This document shows positions 1-5,003 of a stretch of DNA of 6,058 nt, in pieces. The translations under genes were made by a program, and so were the position numbers. The notes beneath the pieces were generated by a model that saw only the letters and a list, made by a program, of their open reading frames with translations, was not told the DNA's origin and did not search any database. The DNA comes from Bacteroidales bacterium 45-6 (GTDB lineage Bacteria; Bacteroidota; Bacteroidia; Bacteroidales; Dysgonomonadaceae): the NCBI GenBank assembly GCA_001897035.1, contig MKRS01000626.1, positions 1-6,058 of the forward strand, read 5' to 3'. Numbering within the stretch: the first letter of the stretch is position 1; every line of letters starts with the position of its first letter.

Positions 1-45
1 TGAAATGCTGAAACAAAATATAAACCTACAAAAAAACAGAATTTT

Positions 46-345
46 ATGAGTAATGAGTTAATTACAAGAGAGAACAACGAACGAGTCAAGGGATTTTTCC
101 TTTCACTCGAACGGCTATCCGCTGCGATGGAGAAGCTATTCACATCCAAGAAACCAACCCTGAACGGAGATAGTTTCTACACGGATGAAGAACTATCTGT
201 GAAATTGAAATTGAGCCGGAGGAGTTTACAGGACTATCGGAACGAGGGGCGCATTCCCTATATCAAGTTAGGCGGTAAGATATTATATCGCTCTTCTGAT
301 ATTGAGAAACTGCTGGAGGACGGATACAGGGATAAATTCAGGTAG
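46..345 (+). CDS. Excisionase-like helix-turn-helix DNA-binding protein
   Basis: This 99-residue protein is probably a small DNA-binding accessory factor (excisionase or regulator) of a mobile element. Residues 45-88 form a MerR/excisionase-type winged helix (HTH_17 style): YTDEELSVKL opens the first helix, LSRRSLQDYRNEGRIP is the recognition helix and turn, and KLGGKILYRSSDIEKLL is the wing and closing helix. Residues 1-40 look like a helical lead-in of unknown role. The start at 46 leaves only 45 bases of A-rich sequence upstream in the window and has no clear Shine-Dalgarno, which is common in Bacteroides. It points away from the window's recombinase operon and ends 275 bases before that operon's last gene, so it may belong to a neighbouring module. 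In this order such proteins often sit near integrases, mobilisation genes or excision genes. The HTH fold is clear; the exact role is inferred. Confidence 0.85.
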   Translation: MSNELITRENNERVKGFFLSLERLSAAMEKLFTSKKPTLNGDSFYTDEELSVKLKLSRRSLQDYRNEGRIPYIKLGGKILYRSSDIEKLLEDGYRDKFR

Positions 346-410
346 GCACTTCCGCAAACACTAACCCTTTGAATATTTTATCCTTTTTCGACTGATAAAC
401 ACCTCTTAAC

Positions 411-420
411 AGAAGGAGAA
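411..420 (+). promoter_or_regulatory. Orphan Shine-Dalgarno-like sequence
   Basis: AGAAGGAGAA is the strongest ribosome-binding-like sequence seen upstream of any position in the window, yet no ATG or GTG follows at a useful distance. The first candidate, a TTG at 440, opens a frame of only 15 codons that stops at 485. It may mark the point where a gene formerly behind the excisionase-like gene was lost or replaced. A chance purine run is also possible. Confidence 0.35.
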
Positions 421-438
421 TAAATAAGACAAGGCTAT

Positions 439-491
439 TTTGGTAAATACTCTTTTTCGTGGAAACGAAAAAGGAAGATTTGGCTAAATAC
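439..491. repeat. Hairpin between near-identical direct repeats
   Basis: CTTTTTCGT (452-460) pairs perfectly with ACGAAAAAG (465-473) around a four-base GGAA loop. The hairpin is flanked by direct repeats TTTGGTAAATAC (439-450) and TTTGGCTAAATAC (479-491), which differ by one inserted base. CTTTTTCG also recurs at 382-389. Neither strand has a T-run directly after the stem, so it is a poor intrinsic terminator. Flanking repeats around a dyad resemble a recombination or attachment site, or a protein-binding site. The structure is visible; the function is a guess. Confidence 0.4.
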
Positions 492-559
492 CCACAGGGT
501 TCAGCCTTGTTGTTCTATTCCCTTCTGTTTTCTTTGTGTTCAGATGAAAGTGGATCCAT

Positions 560-596
560 AAAAATGGCAGGCTTTCAAAATGGAGAAGCCTGCCAT
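560..596 (-). terminator. Intrinsic terminator of the recombinase operon
   Basis: ATGGCAGGCTT (564-574) and AAGCCTGCCAT (586-596) form an 11-bp GC-containing stem with an 11-base loop. Read on the - strand, the stem is followed at once by TTTTTA. It lies 25 bases past the stop of the RhuM-like gene, as expected for the end of the leftward operon. Confidence 0.8.
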
Positions 597-620
597 ATTA
601 TTATACATGCTGAATTCTTT

Positions 621-992
621 TTAGTTCAACATCGCATTCTGATTCCAGTCACTGTATATAAGGATTTGCTTTGTGGACGTATCGGCAGTAGCCTTAGTGA
701 CTATAAATTCCCGGAACGCATCCGCATTATAAGACCGGATTCTGAAAGACAAGGCAACAATCATTTCCAGATTATATTGCTCTACAGAATTGCCGTTTTT
801 GTAGTAATAAGTCCGACAGACTTTTGTCTCATCCAGCACCCCGCTTTTCAGAATTGCCCGAACATTTGCGTTTATTTTACTGACAAAGCATTGGAATAAA
901 TCCGCAAGCTCGTGCTGTCTCATCCATATTTCATTATGGGGAGCATTGATTACAACGTCTTTACCTTTGATTGTTATTGTTCCTCTTTCCAT
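621..992 (-). CDS. Short RhuM-like protein
   Basis: The 123-residue protein resembles the N-terminal conserved region of the RhuM (virulence protein RhuM) family. The match is WMRQHELADLF at residues 23-33, a region like RhuM's AELFGVSKSTISEHIKNI, then VRAILKSGVLDETKV (44-58) and YNLEMIVALSFRIRSYNADAFREF (73-96). Residues 26-55 probably fold as a helix-turn-helix. RhuM proteins are usually about 300 residues or more, so this is an N-domain-only form; the last 25 residues show no motif. Its ATG overlaps the 3' end of the upstream recombinase by 19 bases, which suggests translational coupling, and an intrinsic terminator follows. RhuM function is poorly known, but a DNA-binding or accessory role with the recombinases fits the operon position. 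Family resemblance is fairly sure; the role is inferred. Confidence 0.75.
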   Translation of the reverse strand: MERGTITIKGKDVVINAPHNEIWMRQHELADLFQCFVSKINANVRAILKSGVLDETKVCRTYYYKNGNSVEQYNLEMIVALSFRIRSYNADAFREFIVTKATADTSTKQILIYSDWNQNAMLN

Positions 993-2287
993 ATCCGATT
1001 AGCTTTTGTCTTTTGGTATTTTATATCATTATCTCTTGTTTCATTATCGGGCAGCTTGTACTGCCTTCCGATACGTTCACTTAGCCGCTTCATATCTTCA
1101 TTGATCTTTTGCCGAATAAGACTGGCATAAATCTGGGTAGTACGAAAACATTTATGTCCCATCATCCGGCTGACGGTTTCCAGCGGAACGCCTTGTGAGA
1201 GCGTAATAAGGGTCGCAAAATTATAACGGCTCATATGGTAGGTGATTTGCTTTTCTATCCCGCATAGCTTCGCTATCTTTTTAAGATTCACCTCTACTGT
1301 TGTAATACTCCGGGTATCAAATATCTTATCTCCCTTTTGTTCAGGCTTGTATTTTTCAATAATTTGTATCGGTATATCCAATAATTGAATGTTGCATTCC
1401 GAACCTGTTTTCTGTCTTTTGATCCGTATCCACATACTCCCGTTGCGTTCCTTATAGATGTGCTGCAGGGAAAGATTACACAAATCTACGTATGCGAGTC
1501 CGGTAAAGGTCGAAAACACAAACATATCCCGTGTATGACACAGGGCTTTGGAAGCTATCGGAGTACACATAAACTTATCCAGTTCTTCCTGTGTCATGTG
1601 TCTGCGTTTGCGTGGCGGTTGTTCAGGTATAAAAGTGGCGAAGGGATTTTTTCGTAGTATTCCCTGACCGATTGCCAGCCGTACCATTTTTCGCAGGATA
1701 ATCGTATAGGTAGATATGGTATGTGCTGCAAATCCCAGTTCAACACGTAAATAGGTATCGAATTTCTCGATGAATGACAATTCGAGTTTTCGTAGCGGAA
1801 TATCTTCCACTCCATAATGAGTCAAGATAAAACGCTCGACATGTTTGTAAACTGTCTTATAAATGACAATATACTTCTCAGCCCGATTGATTCCTGCTTT
1901 CTTGCTATATTCTTCATTATGCTGTCGGAACAGTTCTAGCAAATTCTCTTTCTTACGCCCGATACCAGTTACTGCATTCTTAATAAGCTCTGCCGTAATA
2001 TATCCCTGTTCGTCCAATATCTCCTTGTGAAATTGATGAATCTTTTCCGTTAGTTGTTTTATATGGTGGTTTACTTCCCCTGCATGATGGCTTCTACCGG
2101 TCATGCGATAGACTTTCGCATCCCATAATGCCGGGTCAAGGTCTATTCCAGCTGAAAACTGGGCGATTTCTGCATTGATGGAGATCCTGCACATCAGGGA
2201 ACACAATCCGTTTTTCTTTACTTTCTGCCGATTGATATAAAACAAGACGGCAAATGTGCTGTAAGTGGTGGTATTGTTTGTACTCAT
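974..2287 (-). CDS. Tyrosine recombinase/integrase, second of tandem pair
   Basis: This 437-residue site-specific recombinase cuts and rejoins DNA through a phosphotyrosine link. In order it has an arm-binding N-domain (about residues 10-95, with FYINRQKVKKNG and GIDLDPALWD), a SAM-like core-binding domain (about 115-220) and a catalytic domain (about 228-400). Visible catalytic residues are Lys293 in RQKTG, His351 and Arg354 in HMSRYNF, His378 in MMGH, and the nucleophile Tyr387 in QIYA. The first catalytic Arg is replaced by Ala265 in FTGLAYVDL. Loss of this Arg is known in the IntDOT branch of Bacteroides conjugative transposons, so it need not mean inactivity. The box II residue after Arg354 is Tyr355 rather than the usual His. 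Its start lies 11 bases after the upstream integrase, behind GGAAAAATAAT, a weak ribosome site. A basic tail of about 35 residues follows the catalytic domain. Confidence 0.93.
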   Translation of the reverse strand: MSTNNTTTYSTFAVLFYINRQKVKKNGLCSLMCRISINAEIAQFSAGIDLDPALWDAKVYRMTGRSHHAGEVNHHIKQLTEKIHQFHKEILDEQGYITAELIKNAVTGIGRKKENLLELFRQHNEEYSKKAGINRAEKYIVIYKTVYKHVERFILTHYGVEDIPLRKLELSFIEKFDTYLRVELGFAAHTISTYTIILRKMVRLAIGQGILRKNPFATFIPEQPPRKRRHMTQEELDKFMCTPIASKALCHTRDMFVFSTFTGLAYVDLCNLSLQHIYKERNGSMWIRIKRQKTGSECNIQLLDIPIQIIEKYKPEQKGDKIFDTRSITTVEVNLKKIAKLCGIEKQITYHMSRYNFATLITLSQGVPLETVSRMMGHKCFRTTQIYASLIRQKINEDMKRLSERIGRQYKLPDNETRDNDIKYQKTKANRIWKEEQ

Positions 2288-2298
2288 ATTATTTTTCC

Positions 2299-3555
2299 TT
2301 ATTTGTTGATAGATAGATCATTTGACATCTCGTTATTATCCGGCATAGAGAATTTACCGGACAGACGTTTATTCAGAGAACGCATATCTTTTCCTATTTT
2401 TTCATTATTCACCTGTGCATAAATACGGGTAGCCCGCCAGTCCCTGTGTCCTAACAATTCCCTGACCGTATCTATAGGTACACCCTGCGAGAGCGTAACC
2501 ACGGAAGCATATGAATGACGGGCTTGATGGAATGTAATCAGCTTATTTATAGTGCATTCCTTTGCTATTCGTTTCAGGTAGATATTGGTCTTACTGCAAC
2601 TGATCATTGGAAACAATTTCCCGTCTTTTCCCAAGCCCCGGTATTTTTCGATTAATTCAAGCGGGATTTCAAGTAATGGGATATGGCAGGGCGTTCCGGT
2701 CTTCTGCCTGTGGGTATGTATCCACCAAACGCCGTCTTCCGCTTGGGCGATGTTTTTCTCTGTCAGGTTACGCATATCGCTGAATGCTACTCCGGTAAAG
2801 GCTGAAAATAAAAACATGTCACGGATGAAATTCAGGTTGGGTCGGGAGAGTTTCGCTTTGATTTGTATTTTCAACTCCTGTGCTGTCAATGATTTTGGCA
2901 CAAGAGGAGAAGTTATAAACTCATAGCCAGTAAACGGATCCATGCGGATAAGTCCGTCATTTATTGCCAATTTCACTATTTTACGCAAGTGAACGATTGT
3001 GTTTATTATCGTTGAGTTGGCAAGGCGGAGTTCGATTCGCAGGTAGTAGTCATAATCAGCGACAAAGGAAGGAGTCATTGCCTGAAAGGGAATATCAGCA
3101 ATATTGTATTTCTTGCGCATAAAACGTCTTAAATGCCCTAGTGAGGTCAAAAAACGTTTGTAAGTTCCTACCGCATGTTTTATTCCGACGGTTTTCTCAT
3201 AAGCTTCGTTGTGAGCTTCAAAATACTTGATTAGTGTGTCTTGCTCGGAAGCTATCCCTTGAAATGCATTCTTCACATCCCTGGCGGATATGTTGTCTTT
3301 TCGGGATAACAATTCTTTGTAGGAAGAATGGACGGCGACACAAATCTTATCCAGCAAAGTATTGACCGACAAGGCGGTCTTGCTCTTACCAATGGCTCTG
3401 CCGGGTTTAGTATCCCAAAGGGATACTGGAACACTAACTTTGGCACTGAACTGCACCATTGATTTCCCGATGCGGATACGTCCCAGAACAGGAACCGTTC
3501 CGTCCGCTTTCTCCTCATTTCGTTTGAGGTAGAAACTTACTTTTACTTCTGACAT
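2299..3555 (-). CDS. Tyrosine recombinase/integrase, first of tandem pair
   Basis: This 418-residue tyrosine recombinase is clearly related to the next gene in the operon. It has an arm-binding N-domain (about residues 5-85; FYLKRNEEKADGTVPV, VSLWD), a SAM-like core-binding domain (about 105-210) and a catalytic domain (about 220-395). Lys285 in RQKTG, His343 and Arg346 in HQARHSY, His370 in LLGH and Tyr379 in RIYA are present. As in its neighbour, the first catalytic Arg is replaced, here by Ala257 in FTGVAFSDM. It is the promoter-proximal gene of the operon. AAAAGAG sits about seven bases before the ATG, supporting this start. The attachment-like region lies directly upstream, the usual place for an integrase next to its att site. 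Target and directionality cannot be read from the sequence. The two recombinases may act together or at different sites. Confidence 0.94.
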   Translation of the reverse strand: MSEVKVSFYLKRNEEKADGTVPVLGRIRIGKSMVQFSAKVSVPVSLWDTKPGRAIGKSKTALSVNTLLDKICVAVHSSYKELLSRKDNISARDVKNAFQGIASEQDTLIKYFEAHNEAYEKTVGIKHAVGTYKRFLTSLGHLRRFMRKKYNIADIPFQAMTPSFVADYDYYLRIELRLANSTIINTIVHLRKIVKLAINDGLIRMDPFTGYEFITSPLVPKSLTAQELKIQIKAKLSRPNLNFIRDMFLFSAFTGVAFSDMRNLTEKNIAQAEDGVWWIHTHRQKTGTPCHIPLLEIPLELIEKYRGLGKDGKLFPMISCSKTNIYLKRIAKECTINKLITFHQARHSYASVVTLSQGVPIDTVRELLGHRDWRATRIYAQVNNEKIGKDMRSLNKRLSGKFSMPDNNEMSNDLSINK

Positions 3556-3568
3556 AATTAACTCTTTT

Positions 3569-3605
3569 ACAGGTTACAAAATTAACTGTTATTGAGCTAA
3601 TCAAT
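3569..3605 (-). promoter_or_regulatory. Candidate promoter of the recombinase operon with overlapping dyad
   Basis: TAATTTTG (3584 to 3577 on the - strand) matches the Bacteroides -7 consensus TAnnTTTG, and ATTG (3605 to 3602) is a partial -33 box 17 bases away, slightly short of the usual spacing. The -7 box is flanked by ACAGGTTA (3569-3576) and TTAACTGT (3582-3589), a near inverted repeat. A recombinase or accessory factor binding there could shut off the operon; this is inferred. Confidence 0.45.
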
Positions 3606-3652
3606 CATAAGCAAGATATTGTGATTCAGTGAATAAGAATCCGATTTCAGGT

Positions 3653-3847
3653 TTAAAACCTGCATAACACCGGAATTGCCTTCAAAACTGGCAGGAATCT
3701 TTTTTCTTTCACGGGATTACCATTGTTTAGTATCACAGACAGGTAAAAAACAGGTAACGCATTCGTAACGGAAAGTCTTCCTGAATACACAATATTTTGC
3801 TTTTTTACTGCTTGCAGAGGAATGCGGAATAATGAAGTTATCGCCAT
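3653..3847 (-). CDS. Possible small hypothetical protein
   Basis: An open frame of 64 residues upstream of the integrase operon, on the same strand. Codon choice is not unlike the neighbours, but there is no ribosome site before its ATG, no recognisable domain, and the frame lies across the 11-bp-phased repeats of the attachment-like region. The protein would be basic and hydrophobic, with no clear signal peptide. It could be a real small gene, a gene remnant, or chance. I favour non-coding or remnant. Confidence 0.2.
   Translation of the reverse strand: MAITSLFRIPLQAVKKQNIVYSGRLSVTNALPVFYLSVILNNGNPVKEKRFLPVLKAIPVLCRF
3739..3770. repeat. Three short repeats phased at 11 bp (integrase side)
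   Basis: ACAGGTAA occurs at 3739-3746 and 3750-3757, and a degenerate third unit TTCGTAACG follows at 3762-3770. The shared GTAA falls at 3743, 3754 and 3765, exactly 11 bases apart, so all units face the same side of the helix. Such phasing suits cooperative protein binding, for example integrase arm sites. Confidence 0.45.
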
Positions 3848-3963
3848 TGAATCAGAGAGTTGCAGTGTTTTATCCGTTCTTGCATTTTAGGGGTATAGTT
3901 TAGTAACGATACTTTGTCATTATTTGGCTTATTGGGGGCTTTATATTGTCTGGGATAGACAAC

Positions 3964-3998
3964 AAAAAATCCCGTAAAACCTTGATTTTACGGGATTT
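3964..3998 (-). terminator. Strong hairpin terminator, leftward
   Basis: AAATCCCGTAAAA (3967-3979) and TTTTACGGGATTT (3986-3998) form a perfect 13-bp stem with a six-base loop. On the - strand the stem ends in a run of six T (3969 to 3964). Fewer T follow on the + strand, so leftward termination is favoured. It could end the repressor transcript or, before insertion, have ended the tRNA whose 3' end lies at 4035-4051. Confidence 0.75.
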
Positions 3999-4034
3999 GT
4001 CTAAGCTTTTCTACCTATTGTCTTTGGTAGTCAG

Positions 4035-4051
4035 CGGAGAGAGAGGGACTC
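4035..4051 (-). other. tRNA-Ser 3'-end-like attachment core
   Basis: Read on the - strand the segment gives GAGTCCCTCTCTCTCCG. This fits the T-loop end, the T-stem 3' strand CCCTC (4047-4043), the acceptor 3' strand TCTCTCC (4042-4036) and discriminator G73 (4035) of a serine-type tRNA whose 5' end would be GGAGAGA. No CCA is encoded. The match stops inside the T-loop: position 4052 onward reads TATCTAC instead of GAA and a T-stem partner, and no tRNA body follows. This is what remains of a tRNA 3' end at the far side of an integration, or the tRNA-identical core of an attP. The tRNA reading rests on structure and memory of Bacteroides serine tRNAs, not on an alignment. Confidence 0.55.
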
Positions 4052-4088
4052 TATCTACAATGAAATCCAATTCATTACGCATTGAATT

Positions 4089-4098
4089 ACAGTTAATT
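4089..4098. repeat. 10-bp inverted repeat partner flanking the att-like core
   Basis: ACAGTTAATT here is matched exactly on the opposite strand at 3580-3589, beside the integrase promoter, so the pair points inward or outward around the tRNA-like core. Related ACAGGTTA/ACAGGTAA words occur at 3569, 3739 and 3750. It may be an integrase arm-type site; chance in A/T-rich DNA is possible. Confidence 0.35.
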
Positions 4099-4130
4099 GA
4101 ATATTCTATTTTTTTTTGTTTATTATGCTT

Positions 4131-4160
4131 ACAGTTCCATTTCAGTTCCGAACTGGTTCC
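4131..4160. repeat. Three GTTCC repeats phased at 11 bp (repressor side)
   Basis: GTTCC occurs at 4134-4138, 4145-4149 and 4156-4160, exactly 11 bases apart; the first two units share CAGTTCC. The middle unit also starts a small hairpin CAGTT/AACTG (4143-4155). The array lies between the tRNA-like core and the repressor stop codon and mirrors the phased array at 3739-3770, although the motif differs. Confidence 0.45.
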
Positions 4161-4163
4161 GTT

Positions 4164-4619
4164 TTATTTCTCATCTGAAACCTCTTTTACTTCTTTTTTA
4201 ACGAAAAAATGATCATCAATGCCAAGGCCCTTGTCTGGGTTACTTTTCATCTGTTCAATCTCTATTTTCAACCGTTCGTTTTCGCGACTAAGTTCTTCAA
4301 GCCTTTTAAAAAGGTATTCCGTTTCTGGTATTTTATTAGCTTGCTTGTTCGGCTTTATAGCTTCAGTTTTTTCATGATGTAGTTCTAACTTATCGCCATT
4401 AAGTAGCATTTCTCCTCTTCCTGTGATTAGCCAGTTTATTGAATATTTTGGATAGTTCAATGCTATTGATCTGAGTATTTCAAAGTTTGGATTTTCTCCT
4501 CGTGAAATTACATTTTTCAATGTGCCGTATTTGACACATAAAATATCTGCGAATTTGTCGATAGTTCCGCATTCATTTTTATAAATAGTTTTAAATCTTA
4601 TTCTTATATCTTCATTCAT
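4164..4619 (-). CDS. CI-like phage repressor, HTH without protease domain
   Basis: A 151-residue transcriptional regulator of the phage CI/XRE kind that probably holds the rightward genes silent. Residues 18-52 form the helix-turn-helix (GTIDKFADILCVKYGTLKNVISRGENPNFEILRSIA in outline), and residues 59-72 carry the YSINWLITGRGEML signature common after the HTH in Bacteroides phage repressors. Residues about 100-125 (EYLFKRLEELSRENERLKIEIEQM) are a predicted coiled coil, a likely dimerisation element. There is no S24 self-cleaving peptidase region, so RecA-driven autocleavage is not expected. It is divergent from the Cro-like gene across 165 bases of control DNA. The start has no clear Shine-Dalgarno, but the HTH needs nearly the whole N-terminus. 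The strong hairpin at 3964-3998 may end its transcript. Fold is confident; role is inferred from synteny. Confidence 0.85.
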   Translation of the reverse strand: MNEDIRIRFKTIYKNECGTIDKFADILCVKYGTLKNVISRGENPNFEILRSIALNYPKYSINWLITGRGEMLLNGDKLELHHEKTEAIKPNKQANKIPETEYLFKRLEELSRENERLKIEIEQMKSNPDKGLGIDDHFFVKKEVKEVSDEK

Positions 4620-4784
4620 ACGTATATTATTTATAATGATTATGAATAATACTTATATAGGCATATTTTATTCTAATTTCTTGTTTTGTGCCATATTTAG
4701 CACTAATATTGCAATGTATTACAATATATGTGACGGTTGTAACACATTGTAACAATCTGCAAATATACTTAATTAATCAATAGT
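4620..4784. promoter_or_regulatory. Divergent switch control region with operator-like sites
   Basis: This A/T-rich gap between repressor and Cro-like genes holds three copies of an RTTGTAAYA-like word: TATTGTAAT on the - strand (4726 to 4718), GTTGTAACA (4736-4744) and ATTGTAACA (4746-4754). The last lies in a perfect 11-bp palindrome ATTGTAACAAT (4746-4756). Sites two and three start 10 bases apart. A 6-bp-arm dyad ATATTG/CAATAT spans 4706-4727. Three phased sites between divergent repressor and Cro genes resemble a lambdoid operator. No convincing rightward promoter was found; TATATGTG (4725-4732) is one mismatch from the -7 consensus. Confidence 0.55.
4760..4767 (-). promoter_or_regulatory. 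Candidate -7 box for repressor transcription
   Basis: TATATTTG on the - strand (4767 to 4760) is a perfect match to the Bacteroides TAnnTTTG -7 element. A TTTG lies upstream at 4796 to 4793, but the 25-base spacing is longer than usual. Transcription from here would run leftward through the operator-like sites, which would allow autoregulation of the repressor. Confidence 0.4.
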
Positions 4785-5003
4785 ATGGAATTCAAAGAAA
4801 AAACGATTAAAGAAAACCGTCCTATAATCCTTGTAGGATTAGGGGAGAAGAAAAAGCTAGCCGACTTATTTGATACAACTTATAACACAGTGAGAAAGGC
4901 GCTGTCCGGAAAGAGCGGAAGCTTATTGTCTATTAAGATTCGTAATGCAGCCATCGAGCGTGGTGGCATGGAGTTAAGCAAGTCTAAAACTGTCCTGCCA
5001 TGA
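4785..5003 (+). CDS. Cro-like small HTH protein
   Basis: A 72-residue protein, the first gene rightward of the switch region and divergent from the repressor. Residues 21-42 (EKKKLADLFDTTYNTVRKALSG) read as a helix-turn-helix, with LADLFDTTYNTV as the two helices and turn. The remaining part, to IRNAAIERGG at about residue 60, probably completes a compact all-helical domain. Small size, position and HTH suggest a Cro-type antagonist that binds the same operators as the repressor, or a regulator of early genes. No Shine-Dalgarno is seen before the ATG, only A/T-rich DNA. Its stop overlaps the start of the next gene in ATGA, indicating an operon with coupled translation. HTH call is good; Cro function is inferred from context. 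Confidence 0.75.
   Translation: MEFKEKTIKENRPIILVGLGEKKKLADLFDTTYNTVRKALSGKSGSLLSIKIRNAAIERGGMELSKSKTVLP

Larger units (their letters stand above)
3556..4163. other. Attachment-like intergenic region
   Basis: These 608 bases separate the recombinase operon from the repressor gene and hold no well-supported gene. From left to right they contain the operon promoter, a 15-base palindrome CAGGTTTAAAACCTG (3648-3662), an 11-bp-phased repeat set (3739-3770), a small dyad TTGTCT/AGACAA (3946-3962), a strong leftward terminator hairpin (3964-3998), a tRNA-3'-end-like core (4035-4051), a T-run (4109-4118) and a second 11-bp-phased repeat set (4134-4160). The density of short repeats around one tRNA-like core is typical of a phage or element att site. 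Confidence 0.5.

Noticed and set aside
459..899. 146-residue open frame on the + strand
   Set aside because: It runs antisense through the terminator hairpin and most of the RhuM-like gene, which has recognisable family motifs; the frame has no family resemblance and no matching ribosome site.
912..1130. 72-residue + strand open frame
   Set aside because: Antisense to the integrase C-terminus and RhuM-like start; low-complexity Ser/Phe/Leu composition typical of a shadow frame.
1385..1815. Open frames on both strands within the second integrase (1385-1657 + and 1594-1815 -)
   Set aside because: Both lie inside the catalytic and SAM-like domain coding sequence of a well-supported integrase and show no motifs.
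2585..3518. Open frames at 2585-2926 (+) and 3273-3518 (-) inside the first integrase
   Set aside because: Out-of-frame shadows of a gene with a full set of domains.
3556..3960. Invertible promoter flanked by inverted repeats next to the recombinases
   Set aside because: Only short inverted words (10 bp or less) were found around the region; no long inverted repeats of the kind bounding Bacteroides phase-variable promoters, and no surface or capsule gene lies beside it.
4035..4051. A complete tRNA gene at the tRNA-like segment
   Set aside because: Only the 3' acceptor strand and T-stem strand are present; no T-stem partner, anticodon arm or 5' acceptor strand follows on the right.
3739..4160. 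CRISPR array
   Set aside because: Repeats are 5-8 bases with 11-base period; CRISPR repeats and spacers are each about 25-40 bases.
3946..4212. 88-residue + strand open frame over the att-like region
   Set aside because: It spans the perfect terminator hairpin, the tRNA-like core and the end of the repressor gene; its predicted protein is Phe/Leu/Ser-rich with no motif.
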